A DNA stretch of 64,000 nt from Neotamlana sargassicola (GTDB lineage: Bacteria > Bacteroidota > Bacteroidia > Flavobacteriales > Flavobacteriaceae): the NCBI RefSeq assembly GCF_020523965.1, contig NZ_JAJAPX010000004.1, forward strand, positions 1-64,000, in the 5' to 3' direction. Under the pieces are notes generated by a model. That model did no database searches. It had not been told where the DNA came from and worked only from the letters and a program-made list of their open reading frames with translations. A program made the position numbers and the translations under genes. Within the stretch, counting starts at the first letter, position 1. Each line of letters opens with the position of its first letter. Positions 55,900 to 64,000 of this stretch are shown here, piece after piece.

Positions 55900-55907
55900 T
55901 ATATTTG
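55900..55907 (+). promoter_or_regulatory. -7 box of the ABC exporter gene
   Basis: TATATTTG exactly matches TAnnTTTG, 22 bases before the ATG at 55930. The -33 element is not obvious. Confidence 0.55.
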
Positions 55908-55929
55908 TGTTTCTACTTTTTATAATTAC

Positions 55930-57687
55930 ATGAAAGCATTACTGCATTTAAATAAATACTTTTATAAATACCGAAGCCATTTAATAATTGGTATTATTAT
56001 AACCATAATTGCGCGTCTGTTTTTACTTTATACACCACGTTATGTTAAACAAATTTTTACAGTAATTGAAAATTATTTTTCGGGTAGCATAACTGTAGAC
56101 GTTTTTAAAAATGATTTATTAGAAGCTATTTTATATATAATTGGAGCCGCTATTATTGGTGCTATTTTAACTTTTTTTATGCGCCAAACTATAATAAATG
56201 TTTCGCGATATATTGAATTCGATTTAAAAAATGAAATTTACGCCCAGTACCAAAAGCTTTCGTTAAACTTTTATAAGAAAAATAGAACAGGTGATTTAAT
56301 GAACCGAATTACCGAAGATGTTACACGTGTACGCATGTATGCTGGTCCTGCAATAATGTATAGCATAAATACCATTACTTTAATTGTTATGGTTATATTT
56401 TATATGTACAATGCGTCGCCAAAACTTACATTATACACCTTAGTTCCGCTTCCTATTTTATCGGTTATAATTTATAAATTAAGTAAAGAAATACATAATA
56501 GAAGTACTGTTGTACAAGAATATTTATCGAAACTGTCCACTTTTACGCAAGAATCGTTTAGTGGTATTTCTGTAATAAAAGCCTATGGTATTGAAGCCCA
56601 AACATCGAAAAACTTTAACCAGTTAGCTATTGAAAGTAAAACTAAACAAGTAAGTTTGGCCAAAGTACAAGCTTGGTTTTTTCCAATGATGATTTTATTA
56701 ATCGGTACAAGTAACCTCTTGGTTATTTACATTGGAGGCATGCAATATATAAATGGTGAAATTGAAAGTATTGGTACTATTGCCGAATTTTTAATGTACG
56801 TAAACCTTTTAACTTGGCCAGTGGCAACGGTTGGTTGGGTTACCTCTATTGTGCAACAAGCCGAAGCATCGCAAAAACGTATTAACGAGTTTTTAAAAAT
56901 TGAACCCGAAATTAAAAACGAAAATAATACCATTACCACTATTGAAGGCGACATTGTATTTAATAATGTTTCTTTTACTTACGACGACACCAACATTAAC
57001 GCCTTAAAACAAATAAGTTTTAGTGTGAAATCGGGTGAAACCCTTTCTATTTTAGGAAAAACTGGATCTGGAAAATCCACTATTTTAGATTTAATTAGTC
57101 GTTTGTATGATGTAAATAGTGGTAGTATAACCATAAACAACAAACCATTAAAAGATTTAAATCTCTATAATTTACGAAATAGTATTGGCTATGTTCCGCA
57201 AGATGCTTTTTTGTTTTCAGACACAATAAAAAACAACATTAGCTTTGGTAAAGTTGATGCCACAGATAACGACGTTATTGAAGCAGCCAAAAATGCTCAA
57301 GTACACAAAAACATTATAAAATTTAAAAACGGATACGACACCGTTTTAGGAGAACGTGGCATTACACTTAGTGGCGGGCAAAAACAACGTGTTTCTATTG
57401 CTAGAGCTATAATTAAATCGCCTAAAATTTTATTGTTCGACGATTGCCTCTCGGCCGTAGACACAGAGACCGAAGAAAAAATTCTTAAAAATCTTAATAA
57501 AATCTCTAAAGATAAAACTTCAATTATTGTTAGTCACCGCGTGTCTTCAGCCAAAAGTGCAGATAAAATTATTGTACTAGACGAGGGCAAAATTATACAA
57601 GAAGGTAATCATGAAAGTTTAATAAATGTTGATGGCTATTATAAAGAACTTTATTTAAAACAATTAAGTGAAACGGCGCAAACCTAA
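55930..57687 (+). CDS. ABC-type exporter, fused permease and ATPase (MsbA/half-transporter type)
   Basis: These 585 residues comprise an N-terminal six-helix membrane domain (about 15-305) and a C-terminal nucleotide-binding domain. The latter has Walker A LGKTGSGKST (about 375-384), signature LSGGQKQRVSIARA, Walker B ILLFDDCLSAVDTE and the H-loop SHR. It must dimerise to work. Related proteins export lipids, drugs or peptides; nothing here fixes the substrate. It is monocistronic, with a TAnnTTTG box upstream. Confidence 0.92.
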   Translation: MKALLHLNKYFYKYRSHLIIGIIITIIARLFLLYTPRYVKQIFTVIENYFSGSITVDVFKNDLLEAILYIIGAAIIGAILTFFMRQTIINVSRYIEFDLKNEIYAQYQKLSLNFYKKNRTGDLMNRITEDVTRVRMYAGPAIMYSINTITLIVMVIFYMYNASPKLTLYTLVPLPILSVIIYKLSKEIHNRSTVVQEYLSKLSTFTQESFSGISVIKAYGIEAQTSKNFNQLAIESKTKQVSLAKVQAWFFPMMILLIGTSNLLVIYIGGMQYINGEIESIGTIAEFLMYVNLLTWPVATVGWVTSIVQQAEASQKRINEFLKIEPEIKNENNTITTIEGDIVFNNVSFTYDDTNINALKQISFSVKSGETLSILGKTGSGKSTILDLISRLYDVNSGSITINNKPLKDLNLYNLRNSIGYVPQDAFLFSDTIKNNISFGKVDATDNDVIEAAKNAQVHKNIIKFKNGYDTVLGERGITLSGGQKQRVSIARAIIKSPKILLFDDCLSAVDTETEEKILKNLNKISKDKTSIIVSHRVSSAKSADKIIVLDEGKIIQEGNHESLINVDGYYKELYLKQLSETAQT

Positions 57688-57833
57688 AATGATTCTGCTA
57701 ATTTTTTAGTGCAATAACCCCAATAAATGTCTATTTTACCAAAAGAAAACTTACAATTTGTTGGTTAATAAGAGTTTTTTTTAGATTTTTGATATTTACA
57801 AAACAATTAAATCAACACTTATTTCAATTCAAA

Positions 57834-58208
57834 ATGAATGCTATGATGGAGAAAGAGGAAATTTTTTCAAAAGTATTAAGAGCAGGACGACGAACTTATT
57901 TTTTTGATGTTAGAGCAACCAAAGCAGAAGACTATTACCTAACAATTACGGAAAGTAAAAAGTTTACAAATGATGATGGATCTTTTCATTATAAAAAGCA
58001 TAAAATTTACATTTATAAAGAAGATTTCGCCGAGTTTAAAGATATTTTATCTGAAATGACCGACTATATTATTAGTGAAAAAGGTGATGAAGTTATTAGC
58101 GAAAGACACCAAAAAGACTTTAAAAAAGAATACGATACACCGCGAGTTACCGAAGCAGAACTTAAAACTCCTGGTAACTTTACCGATTTAGACTTCGACG
58201 ATATTTAA
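57834..58208 (+). CDS. DUF3276 (PUR-family nucleic acid-binding protein)
   Basis: These 124 residues start at ATG 57834 (MNAMMEKEEIFSKVLRAGRRTYFFDVRATKAEDYYLTITESKKF). The PUR-alpha-like beta-sheet motif (RTYFFDVRATKAEDYYLTITE) suggests single-stranded DNA or RNA binding, as shown for bacterial PUR homologues structurally. Two in-frame ATGs follow within five codons (57843, 57846), so the exact start is uncertain. Function is unknown. It ends at a bidirectional terminator. Confidence 0.85.
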   Translation: MNAMMEKEEIFSKVLRAGRRTYFFDVRATKAEDYYLTITESKKFTNDDGSFHYKKHKIYIYKEDFAEFKDILSEMTDYIISEKGDEVISERHQKDFKKEYDTPRVTEAELKTPGNFTDLDFDDI

Positions 58209-58218
58209 TACTATTAAA

Positions 58219-58240
58219 AACCATCAATAATTTGATGGTT
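58219..58240. terminator. Bidirectional terminator
   Basis: A 9-bp stem AACCATCAA/TTGATGGTT has a 4-base loop with A-run before and T-run after, so it works for DUF3276 (plus) and plsC (minus). Confidence 0.8.
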
Positions 58241-58250
58241 TTTTTATGGT

Positions 58251-59285
58251 TTATATTTTACTTGATAGTAAAGCCAAACTAATAACCAGTATTAGATAAC
58301 TTGCACCAATAAGTATATTAAAAACAAAGGCTAACACGCATATCATTAAAATCGCCCAAAGAGGAACCAAAGTAATGGCCACCGCAAAACGAAATGTTGC
58401 TATAAACTCTGCTTCTTTAATTTTAGGTTGAACCACAAACTTCCAAATAAAATAAGGCACAATTAATAGTATAATTAATAGACTTTTAAACACTTTATGC
58501 AGCCCTATCATTTTTGCTTTTGAAGCTGTAACTTCTCCTAAAAAATTGTTTTTAATTAAGCTATTTACTGTTTTAGGCTTTAAAAAATCGACATTTAAAT
58601 CGTTTAATTTTGCAAGCGATTCTGCATAATTCTCTTTAGGAATATGTGTTGTTAATTCTATAAGGCGATTCTGTAAAACAGTTTTTAATTTTAGAACGCC
58701 ATCGCGCCTGTCTTCCAATAAAAATTGTTTTGCCGAAATAGGTTTACCAAAAAATAAACTCACCGAATCTGGATAGTTTTCAGCATTTTTATAATTTAAC
58801 CCCAACGGTACTATTTGTAAATCGGTTTCAGGGTAAGACTCTAAAGTTTCAAAAACTATTCTTGTAAACCCTTTACTAAGTGGTCTTACCGTTCTATTTA
58901 AACTATGATTACCTTCTGGGAAAAGCGACACCGCTTCATTGTTATTTAATAACCTGCTACAACTTGCAAAAACCTTAGTATTATTCGAAATAGTACTCCA
59001 ACCATCACGAACGCGATAAACAGGTATCATTTGTAATGATTTTAAAAGTTTTGCTATCCTAGGGTTATTAAAAACACTTGCTCTTGTTAAAAAATAAAAG
59101 AAACGCCCGTTACCATAAACTGCAATAAGTAACGCATCAATTAAAGCATTTTGATGATTAGATAACAATAAAACGGGCTTATTTTTTGGAATATGTTTCG
59201 CATTAACAACCTGTATTTTCTTATAATAAAAAAATAACGCTAACCTTAAATAGGCACGAACCCCGTATAACCAAATATTTTTCAA
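58251..59285 (-). CDS. plsC: PlsC-family lysophospholipid acyltransferase
   Basis: These 344 residues have acyltransferase motif I NHQNALID (Asn43-Asp50) and motif III FPEGNHS near residue 125. The start codon is TTG at 59285, overlapping the stop of the BASS transporter gene (TTGA). The C-terminal third has two or three membrane helices (LLIILLIVPYFIWKFVV; LVPLWAILMICVLAFVFNILIGASYLILVISLALL), longer than the roughly 245-residue E. coli PlsC. It may acylate lysophosphatidate or another envelope lipid. Confidence 0.85.
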   Translation of the reverse strand: MKNIWLYGVRAYLRLALFFYYKKIQVVNAKHIPKNKPVLLLSNHQNALIDALLIAVYGNGRFFYFLTRASVFNNPRIAKLLKSLQMIPVYRVRDGWSTISNNTKVFASCSRLLNNNEAVSLFPEGNHSLNRTVRPLSKGFTRIVFETLESYPETDLQIVPLGLNYKNAENYPDSVSLFFGKPISAKQFLLEDRRDGVLKLKTVLQNRLIELTTHIPKENYAESLAKLNDLNVDFLKPKTVNSLIKNNFLGEVTASKAKMIGLHKVFKSLLIILLIVPYFIWKFVVQPKIKEAEFIATFRFAVAITLVPLWAILMICVLAFVFNILIGASYLILVISLALLSSKI

Positions 59286-60193
59286 TCCGTAACTTTTTTA
59301 GCAGCCTTGTAAGACCAAAAGAAAGCAATACCTAAACCGGAAATAATATGCCAAATACCCCAAAAAGCAGCCAAAATAGCCATACCGCCTAAACCATTAA
59401 AAAATGTAAAAATGAGCAGCAAGCCTAATCCTGAATTTTGTATTCCAGTTTCAATTGCTATGGTTTTCTGATTGATGAACGATAGCTTAAAAAGCTTAGC
59501 TACAACAAAGCCTAACATAATGGCCAAAAAATTATGAAACACACCAATTAACAGTACATAATGAATGTAATTATTAAAAACATCGATATTTTTAGAGAAG
59601 GCTAAAACCACAATTAACCCAAAAATTACAATAGATAATGGCTTTAAAATTTTAGATAGCTTTAAAGAAATTACAGGAAATTTATATCGAAAAGCCATTC
59701 CTAAAACTAAAGGAATCCCTAAAATTAAAACTACAAGTTTTATTAAATCACCAGGGTTTAAAGCCACTTGTTTTAATATTTGTGCTGTTGGCGAATATAA
59801 ACTTCCATAAAACTGAAAGTTAAAAGGCGTCATAAATATGGCTATAAAAGTCGCAAATGCTGTTAAACTAACCGATAAAGCCGTGTTTCCTTTAGCTAAA
59901 TGCGTCATAAAATTAGATATATTACCTCCTGGACAAGCGGCAACCATTAACATACCTAGGGCAATACTTGGCTGTGGTTTTATTAGCCAAACCACCAAAA
60001 ATGTTAATAAAGGCAAAAGTAAAAACTGGCATAAAACACCAACAAATATTAACTTTGGAGTTTTAAATAATTGCCTAAAATCGCTTGCCGTAATTCCTAA
60101 AGCAACACCAAACATGATAACAGCTAATGCGATGTTTAAAACCCACAACCCGCTACTATCAAAATTAATAACTACCTCATCTATTTCTTGCAT
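59282..60193 (-). CDS. Bile acid:sodium symporter-family transporter
   Basis: These 303 residues have about nine or ten hydrophobic segments with the BASS pattern ACPGGNISNFMTHLAKGNTALSVSLTAF and ETGIQNSGLGLLLIFTF, the cation- and substrate-binding crossover motifs. The family carries organic anions, bile acids, pantoate or pyruvate with Na+; the substrate is not identifiable. It is one base from csaA and overlaps plsC by four bases (TTGA), so csaA-BASS-plsC probably form an operon. Confidence 0.87.
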   Translation of the reverse strand: MQEIDEVVINFDSSGLWVLNIALAVIMFGVALGITASDFRQLFKTPKLIFVGVLCQFLLLPLLTFLVVWLIKPQPSIALGMLMVAACPGGNISNFMTHLAKGNTALSVSLTAFATFIAIFMTPFNFQFYGSLYSPTAQILKQVALNPGDLIKLVVLILGIPLVLGMAFRYKFPVISLKLSKILKPLSIVIFGLIVVLAFSKNIDVFNNYIHYVLLIGVFHNFLAIMLGFVVAKLFKLSFINQKTIAIETGIQNSGLGLLLIFTFFNGLGGMAILAAFWGIWHIISGLGIAFFWSYKAAKKVTD

Positions 60194-60194
60194 A

Positions 60195-60530
60195 TTAAGA
60201 CACTACACTTCCGTTTTTAACCTTATTTTCGGGATTTAGCAACATCACATCTTTACCATTTACTGCGCCAACCACCAAACACTCACTCATAAAATTAGCG
60301 ATTTGCTTTTTCGGAAAATTAACCACAGCAACAATTTGTTTCTGCAATAAATCTTCCTTTGTGTATAATGTTGTTATTTGAGCTGAAGATTTTTTTATAC
60401 CCAAATCACCAAAATCAATATGCAATTGATAGGCTGGATTTCGAGCCTCAGGGAAGTCGTTTACTTCAATTATAGTTCCTACTCGTAAATCTACTTTAGT
60501 AAAATCTTCAAAAGTTATTGTCTCATTCAT
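60195..60530 (-). CDS. csaA: CsaA-type tRNA-binding domain protein
   Basis: These 111 residues are a stand-alone tRNA-binding/EMAP OB-fold domain (VDLRVGTIIEVNDFPEARNPAYQLHIDFGDLGIKKSSAQIT with later VAVVNFPKKQIANFMSECLVVGA). CsaA binds tRNA and was described as a secretion-related chaperone in Bacillus. It is the first gene of the csaA-BASS-plsC unit and is divergent from the thioredoxin-fold gene, with 48 bases between starts. Confidence 0.92.
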   Translation of the reverse strand: MNETITFEDFTKVDLRVGTIIEVNDFPEARNPAYQLHIDFGDLGIKKSSAQITTLYTKEDLLQKQIVAVVNFPKKQIANFMSECLVVGAVNGKDVMLLNPENKVKNGSVVS

Positions 60531-60578
60531 TTTTTAAAAATACAAATAATCACGAAATTTGAATTAAAATAAGTAAAA

Positions 60579-61136
60579 ATGGCGAACACACCTTCAAATA
60601 TGCTTCCGTTAGGCACAACAGCTCCAGATTTTAAATTAATAGATACTGTTTCGCACAATAACGTATCACTATCAAATTTAAAAGGAAGCAAGGGTACTGT
60701 AATTATGTTTATTTGTAACCATTGCCCTTTTGTTATTCATGTTAATAAAACTATTGTAAATTTGGCTAACGCTTACGCGGAAAGAGGCATTGCTTTTATT
60801 GCTATTTCTAGTAACGATGTTGTTAATTACCCACAAGATGCCCCAGATAAAATGACCATTCATGCTGAAGTAAACAATTACCCTTTTCCTTATTTATACG
60901 ATGAAACCCAGGAAGTTGCTAAAGCATATGATGCTGCTTGTACGCCAGATTTTTATTTGTTCGATCATGATTTAAAACTTGTATATCGCGGTCAATTAGA
61001 CGATTCTAGACCAGGAAATGGTTTAGCCGTAACCGGCAATGATTTAAAACATGCAATAGCTTGTTTACTCACAGACAAGAAAAACCAATCGATACAAAAA
61101 CCAAGTATTGGCTGTAATATTAAATGGAAAAACTAA
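60579..61136 (+). CDS. Thioredoxin-fold (AhpC/TSA-like) protein with CxxC
   Basis: These 185 residues begin MANTPSNMLPLGTTAPDFKLIDT, the peroxiredoxin-type N-terminus, and have CNHCPFV at residues 46-52 (Cys46, Cys49). The redox site thus has the CxxC of the thioredoxin-like PRX_like1 group rather than the single-Cys Prx site. No signal peptide is present, so it is cytoplasmic. It is likely a thiol-disulfide oxidoreductase or peroxiredoxin-like enzyme; the partner is unknown. It is divergent from csaA. Confidence 0.85.
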   Translation: MANTPSNMLPLGTTAPDFKLIDTVSHNNVSLSNLKGSKGTVIMFICNHCPFVIHVNKTIVNLANAYAERGIAFIAISSNDVVNYPQDAPDKMTIHAEVNNYPFPYLYDETQEVAKAYDAACTPDFYLFDHDLKLVYRGQLDDSRPGNGLAVTGNDLKHAIACLLTDKKNQSIQKPSIGCNIKWKN

Positions 61137-61147
61137 TAAATAACTTA

Positions 61148-61636
61148 CTACTTTAGTTTAAGTTGCCAAAAGCCAACATCCTGCCATTGCCCAAATTTAA
61201 AACCAACTTCTTTTAAATCTGCGACCTGATTGAAACCGAATTTTTCGTGCAATTTAATGCTAGCTTCATTTGGAATAGTTAAAACACCTAAAATTGTATG
61301 AAATTGTAATTTTTTAAGATCTGCTATAAGTTGAGCGTATAATTGTGAACCAATTTGTTTGCCATGAACATTATGCTTTACATAAACCGTAGATTCTACC
61401 GTGCCATTATAAGCTGGACGTTCTCTAAATTTACTAGCATAAGCATAGCCAAGAATTTCTTTATCTACTTCAAAAACAAAAACTGGAAAATTTTCTTGAA
61501 TGCTTAAAAGTTTATTTTTTAACGGTTTTAATTTAGATACTTCTAAATCGAAAGTAGCAGTAGTATTTAGAACGTAGTAATTATAAATTTCTAGAATTTG
61601 CTCGGTATCTTCAGCTCGAAACGGTCGTATCATCAT
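61148..61636 (-). CDS. GNAT family N-acetyltransferase (phosphinothricin acetyltransferase-like)
   Basis: These 162 residues begin MMIRPFRAEDTEQILEIYNYYVLNTTATFD, the signature of the Pat/MddA subgroup. The acetyl-CoA-binding core is VYVKHNVHGKQIGSQLYAQLIADLKK and the end HEKFGFNQVADLKEVGFKFGQWQDVGFWQLKL. Members acetylate phosphinothricin, methionine sulfoximine or other small amines; no more specific claim is possible. It is the gene after the DinB-like protein, 8 bases apart. Confidence 0.88.
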   Translation of the reverse strand: MMIRPFRAEDTEQILEIYNYYVLNTTATFDLEVSKLKPLKNKLLSIQENFPVFVFEVDKEILGYAYASKFRERPAYNGTVESTVYVKHNVHGKQIGSQLYAQLIADLKKLQFHTILGVLTIPNEASIKLHEKFGFNQVADLKEVGFKFGQWQDVGFWQLKLK

Positions 61637-61644
61637 TTACAAAG

Positions 61645-62184
61645 TTAAACCCAGTTTTCACGTTTTAACAAACTTTCAATATGTGCAAAATGATGATTTC
61701 CGTGCCACACATATTTACCTACATTAAATGCTAAAGTGTACTCTAAATTATCTTCTGGATGGATAAATGATCGTTGCAAATCAACCATATTAAGTCCTTT
61801 TAACAAATAAACCAACTTTACATGAATAGCATTTAAATGGTTTAAAGACATTTTTATCGGAGCTGTTTTTGTATCGAAAAGTTCAGCCCATCTATCTTCA
61901 TAATAGGCTTTTATTAAAGGCTTATCCTCGGTTAAAGCCCACTTAAAACGCAAATAGCTATTGTGATGACTATCGGAAACATGGTGTACAACTTGCCTCA
62001 CCGTCCATCCGCCCGGTCTATAAACTGTATCTAATTGTTCGTCGCTCAGGTTTTTTACTAAATTTTCAAATTTATTCGGAAATTGTTCCAACTCTAACGT
62101 CCAACTTTCAATGTGACTTGAAGTAATTTCTTTTGGACAATTAAATTTTCCGATAGGGTATTTTAAAAGTTCTAAGTCTTCCAT
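61645..62184 (-). CDS. DinB/YfiT-type putative metal-dependent hydrolase
   Basis: This 179-residue four-helix protein has histidines placed for a metal site (VRQVVHHVSDSHHNS and WHGNHHFAHI). The start is MEDLELLKYPIGKFNCPKEIT. YfiT-like proteins of Bacillus are metal-dependent, and related enzymes are bacillithiol S-transferases. The presence of bacillithiol synthesis in this organism cannot be checked here. It lies before the GNAT gene in the same direction. Confidence 0.87.
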   Translation of the reverse strand: MEDLELLKYPIGKFNCPKEITSSHIESWTLELEQFPNKFENLVKNLSDEQLDTVYRPGGWTVRQVVHHVSDSHHNSYLRFKWALTEDKPLIKAYYEDRWAELFDTKTAPIKMSLNHLNAIHVKLVYLLKGLNMVDLQRSFIHPEDNLEYTLAFNVGKYVWHGNHHFAHIESLLKRENWV

Positions 62185-62225
62185 TTAATAATTTTGTTTT
62201 TTAGCAATATACAGCGAACTATTAC

Positions 62226-62636
62226 TTATTTTAATAACGATTTTGCCTCTGTAATTGCTTGTTCTAAACTTTGAAAATGATGAATTTTATTTTTAAAAAA
62301 TAAATTTTCTATGGTTGAATTTAAAGTGCCTATTTTGTTACTAGAAACTACAAAATAAGACTTTAAAGTATAATTATGTTTAAAAAACTTTAACCAATCT
62401 GAAGGTTTAACAGAGTAGGAATTAATTCTATTAGATATATAAATTAAATCTTCTCCATGCGTGTTTAGTAAGCTTACAACATCGTTTAACATGATCTCTG
62501 CATAATCCCAATCGAAAGTTATACCTTCAGATATTTCTGAAACTACAAAGCCATTAAAAACAAATAATTCTCCATACGGATATGTAAATGTTTTAATAAC
62601 CTCATTAAAATATTGAGAATTTTTTACACTCTTCAT
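62226..62636 (-). CDS. Hypothetical protein, possibly SpoIIAA/STAS-like
   Basis: These 136 residues start at ATG 62636. An N-terminal beta-strand-rich segment (GELFVFNGFVVSEISEGITFDW) is followed by alternating helices and strands (LNDVVSLLNTHGEDLIYISNRINSYSVKP; LKSYFVVSSNKIGTLNSTIENLF), which resembles the STAS/SpoIIAA-like fold found in small flavobacterial proteins. No catalytic motif was seen. The assignment is tentative. It lies between the DinB-like gene and the terminator at 62672. Confidence 0.6.
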   Translation of the reverse strand: MKSVKNSQYFNEVIKTFTYPYGELFVFNGFVVSEISEGITFDWDYAEIMLNDVVSLLNTHGEDLIYISNRINSYSVKPSDWLKFFKHNYTLKSYFVVSSNKIGTLNSTIENLFFKNKIHHFQSLEQAITEAKSLLK

Positions 62637-62671
62637 TAAATAATAACTTCTTAGAAAACCAAATTAAAAAG

Positions 62672-62706
62672 AAAAAGCACCTAAAATAAAAATTTAGGTA
62701 CTTTTT
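62672..62706 (-). terminator. Intrinsic terminator of the cyclophilin-FKBP gene
   Basis: A 14-bp stem (AAAAAGCACCTAAA with TTTAGGTACTTTTT, one mismatch) has a 7-base loop and a T-run on the minus strand, 20 bases after the stop codon. Confidence 0.7.
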
Positions 62707-62726
62707 ATATCAAATTTATAACAGTT

Positions 62727-63659
62727 CTATTTTACAGCCATAAGTTCTACATCGAAAACAAGTGCAGCGTTTGGAGGAATAACACCTCCTGCACCACGAG
62801 AGCCATAACCTAAATGACTAGGAATTACTAATCGCGCTTTGTCACCTACTTTTAAAAGCTGAATACCTTCGTCCCAACCAGAAATTACTTGCCCCATTCC
62901 TAATGGAAAATCTATTGGTGCATTTCTTTTGTATGAAGAATCGAACACGGTACCATCGGCTAATTGTCCTTTATAATGTACAGAAACGGTTTTACCTTTT
63001 TCGGCTTTTTCACCATTACCTTCTTGAAGTATTTGGTAACGTAAACCGCTTTCAGTTTTATTAAAACCGGCAGCAAGCTTATCTAATTCTGCTTCGGCCG
63101 CTTTCTTTTCTGCTTCAATTCGTTTTTCTCTTGCACCTTCAAAAGTTCTAAACGCTTCTACAGCGTTAAAAGCCTCTGCTTCTGCTCCTACTTTTACAAT
63201 TTCTAAAGTATCAATTACATCGCCTTGTGCGATAGCATCAACAATCTCTTGACCTTCTACAACTTTACCAAAAACCGTATGATTATTATCTAACCAAGGC
63301 GTTTCTACATGCGTTATAAAAAACTGACTTCCATTTGTTCCAGGGCCAGCATTTGCCATAGATAATACGCCAGGGCCATCATGTTTTAAATCTGGATGAA
63401 ACTCATCATCAAACTGGTAACCAGGGTTTCCAGAACCTGTACCTTGCGGACAACCACCTTGAATCATAAAATCTGGAATTACTCGGTGAAATTTTAACCC
63501 GTTGTAATATGGCGTTCCTTGAGGTTTTACTTTATTTTCTAGGTTACCTTCGGCTAAAGCCACAAAGTTACCAACGGTTCCTGGTGTTTTTTTATATTCT
63601 AAAGCTACTAGAATTTCGCCTTTAGTTGTATTGAATTTTGCGTATAATCCGTCTTTCAT
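62727..63659 (-). CDS. Bifunctional peptidyl-prolyl isomerase: cyclophilin fused to FKBP
   Basis: These 310 residues carry two complete PPIase folds. The cyclophilin part covers residues 1-160 ([54 protein letters not shown]). A charged helical linker of about 45 residues follows ([25 protein letters not shown]). The FKBP domain covers 205-310 ([39 protein letters not shown]). Such dual-family immunophilins are known from Flavobacterium and some protists. No signal peptide was seen, so it is cytoplasmic. It has its own promoter box (63678-63685) and terminator. Confidence 0.94.
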   Translation of the reverse strand: MKDGLYAKFNTTKGEILVALEYKKTPGTVGNFVALAEGNLENKVKPQGTPYYNGLKFHRVIPDFMIQGGCPQGTGSGNPGYQFDDEFHPDLKHDGPGVLSMANAGPGTNGSQFFITHVETPWLDNNHTVFGKVVEGQEIVDAIAQGDVIDTLEIVKVGAEAEAFNAVEAFRTFEGAREKRIEAEKKAAEAELDKLAAGFNKTESGLRYQILQEGNGEKAEKGKTVSVHYKGQLADGTVFDSSYKRNAPIDFPLGMGQVISGWDEGIQLLKVGDKARLVIPSHLGYGSRGAGGVIPPNAALVFDVELMAVK

Positions 63660-63677
63660 TTCTTAAATTTTAGGCTG

Positions 63678-63685
63678 CAAAGATA
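63678..63685 (-). promoter_or_regulatory. Candidate -7 box of the cyclophilin-FKBP gene
   Basis: On the minus strand TATCTTTG matches TAnnTTTG, 18 bases before the ATG. Confidence 0.5.
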
Positions 63686-63825
63686 TGAAATGAAGTTTGA
63701 AGACAGAAACTAGAAGCTAGAAGATTTTATAAGTTAAAAACCAAGCTATAAATCCATTTTTATTTAGCAAACAAAACCGCCTAAATTATACTATTAAAAC
63801 TCAATAACTCTTAGAAAAACAATAT

Positions 63826-64000
63826 TTAATTCGCTACCTCGCTAATAAACTTAATACGATATAAACGCAATTCCTCGTCGTCGTAATCGCCATCAAATTC
63901 GTCGATGGCAAGGTTTATATTATCTGACTCCGACTCCATAAAATATTCATGAATTTCTTCTTGTTGGTCTTCATCTAAAATATCGTCTATCCAATAATCT
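63826..64000 (-). CDS. C-terminal part of an unidentified acidic protein (5' end outside window)
   Basis: From the right edge the minus strand is open for 58 codons to a TAA at 63826-63828. The visible end (DYWIDDILDEDQQEEIHEYF then EFDGDYDDEELRLYRIKFISEVAN) is very acidic and probably helical. I do not recognise the family. It is separated from the cyclophilin-FKBP gene by 166 bases with no visible terminator. Confidence 0.6.
   Translation of the reverse strand, partial: DYWIDDILDEDQQEEIHEYFMESESDNINLAIDEFDGDYDDEELRLYRIKFISEVAN

Overview
The window reads as chromosomal DNA of a marine-type member of the Flavobacteriaceae (phylum Bacteroidota). The evidence is the strong A+T bias, the TAnnTTTG promoter boxes, the near absence of Shine-Dalgarno sequences except on rpsU, a PorT-family type IX secretion gene, a TamL-type lipoprotein, the DUF3467, DUF3276 and DUF2851 families, an AccD without its zinc ribbon, and the gene order tRNA-tuf-tRNA-secE-nusG-rplKAJL-rpoBC. 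I cannot name the genus from sequence alone. No phage, insertion sequence, integron or CRISPR array was found.

Layout. 1-4147 (minus): 5' part of a giant exported protein with thrombospondin-type-3 calcium repeats and 309-bp tandem-95 repeats, running off the left edge. A 645-bp gene-free stretch separates it from prfC (plus). 6.4-20.4 kb (minus): the large translation/transcription block, read in the order tRNA-Thr, Tyr, Gly, Thr, tuf, tRNA-Trp, secE, nusG, rplK, rplA, rplJ, rplL, rpoB, rpoC, DUF3467. Upstream lie hpf, xerC and rpsU. 22-26.3 kb: a peroxide-defence locus with oxyR divergent from an exported catalase, a second-type glutamyl-tRNA reductase and an exported ankyrin protein. 26.3-32.8 kb (minus): acyl-CoA dehydrogenase, helix-hairpin-helix protein, AGCS symporter, K+ channel, PspC, DUF2851. 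32.8-38.6 kb (mostly plus): YCII/DGPF protein with its ECF sigma factor, TPR protein, rsmG (minus), fatty acid desaturase, aspartate aminotransferase. 38.6-46.3 kb: small tail-anchored protein, accD, fbaA, tamL, a SpoU-type rRNA methylase (plus), porT and ubiE/menG. 46.4-53.4 kb: trkA-trkH, a soluble PAS histidine kinase, rpsO, pnp. 53.4-64 kb: yajC-DUF1573-nusB, an ABC exporter, DUF3276, plsC-bass-csaA, a thioredoxin-fold protein, GNAT, DinB/YfiT, a small hypothetical, a cyclophilin-FKBP fusion and the 3' end of one more gene.

How the genes work together. Most of the window is core machinery: RNA polymerase, ribosomal proteins, elongation and release factors, and ribosome hibernation, with rpsU carrying an extended Shine-Dalgarno that fits the bS21-dependent control known in this group. 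The oxyR-katA-hemA-ank locus looks like one functional unit that makes, hemes and stabilises an exported catalase. The most useful items to follow are the accessory hemA in that locus, the duplicated DUF3467 tail whose differences fall at third codon positions, the AccD that has lost all zinc cysteines, the terminator-promoter overlap that starts the tRNA-tuf-rpo block, and the structured leader of pnp. I saw nothing that I would call a wholly new multi-gene system.
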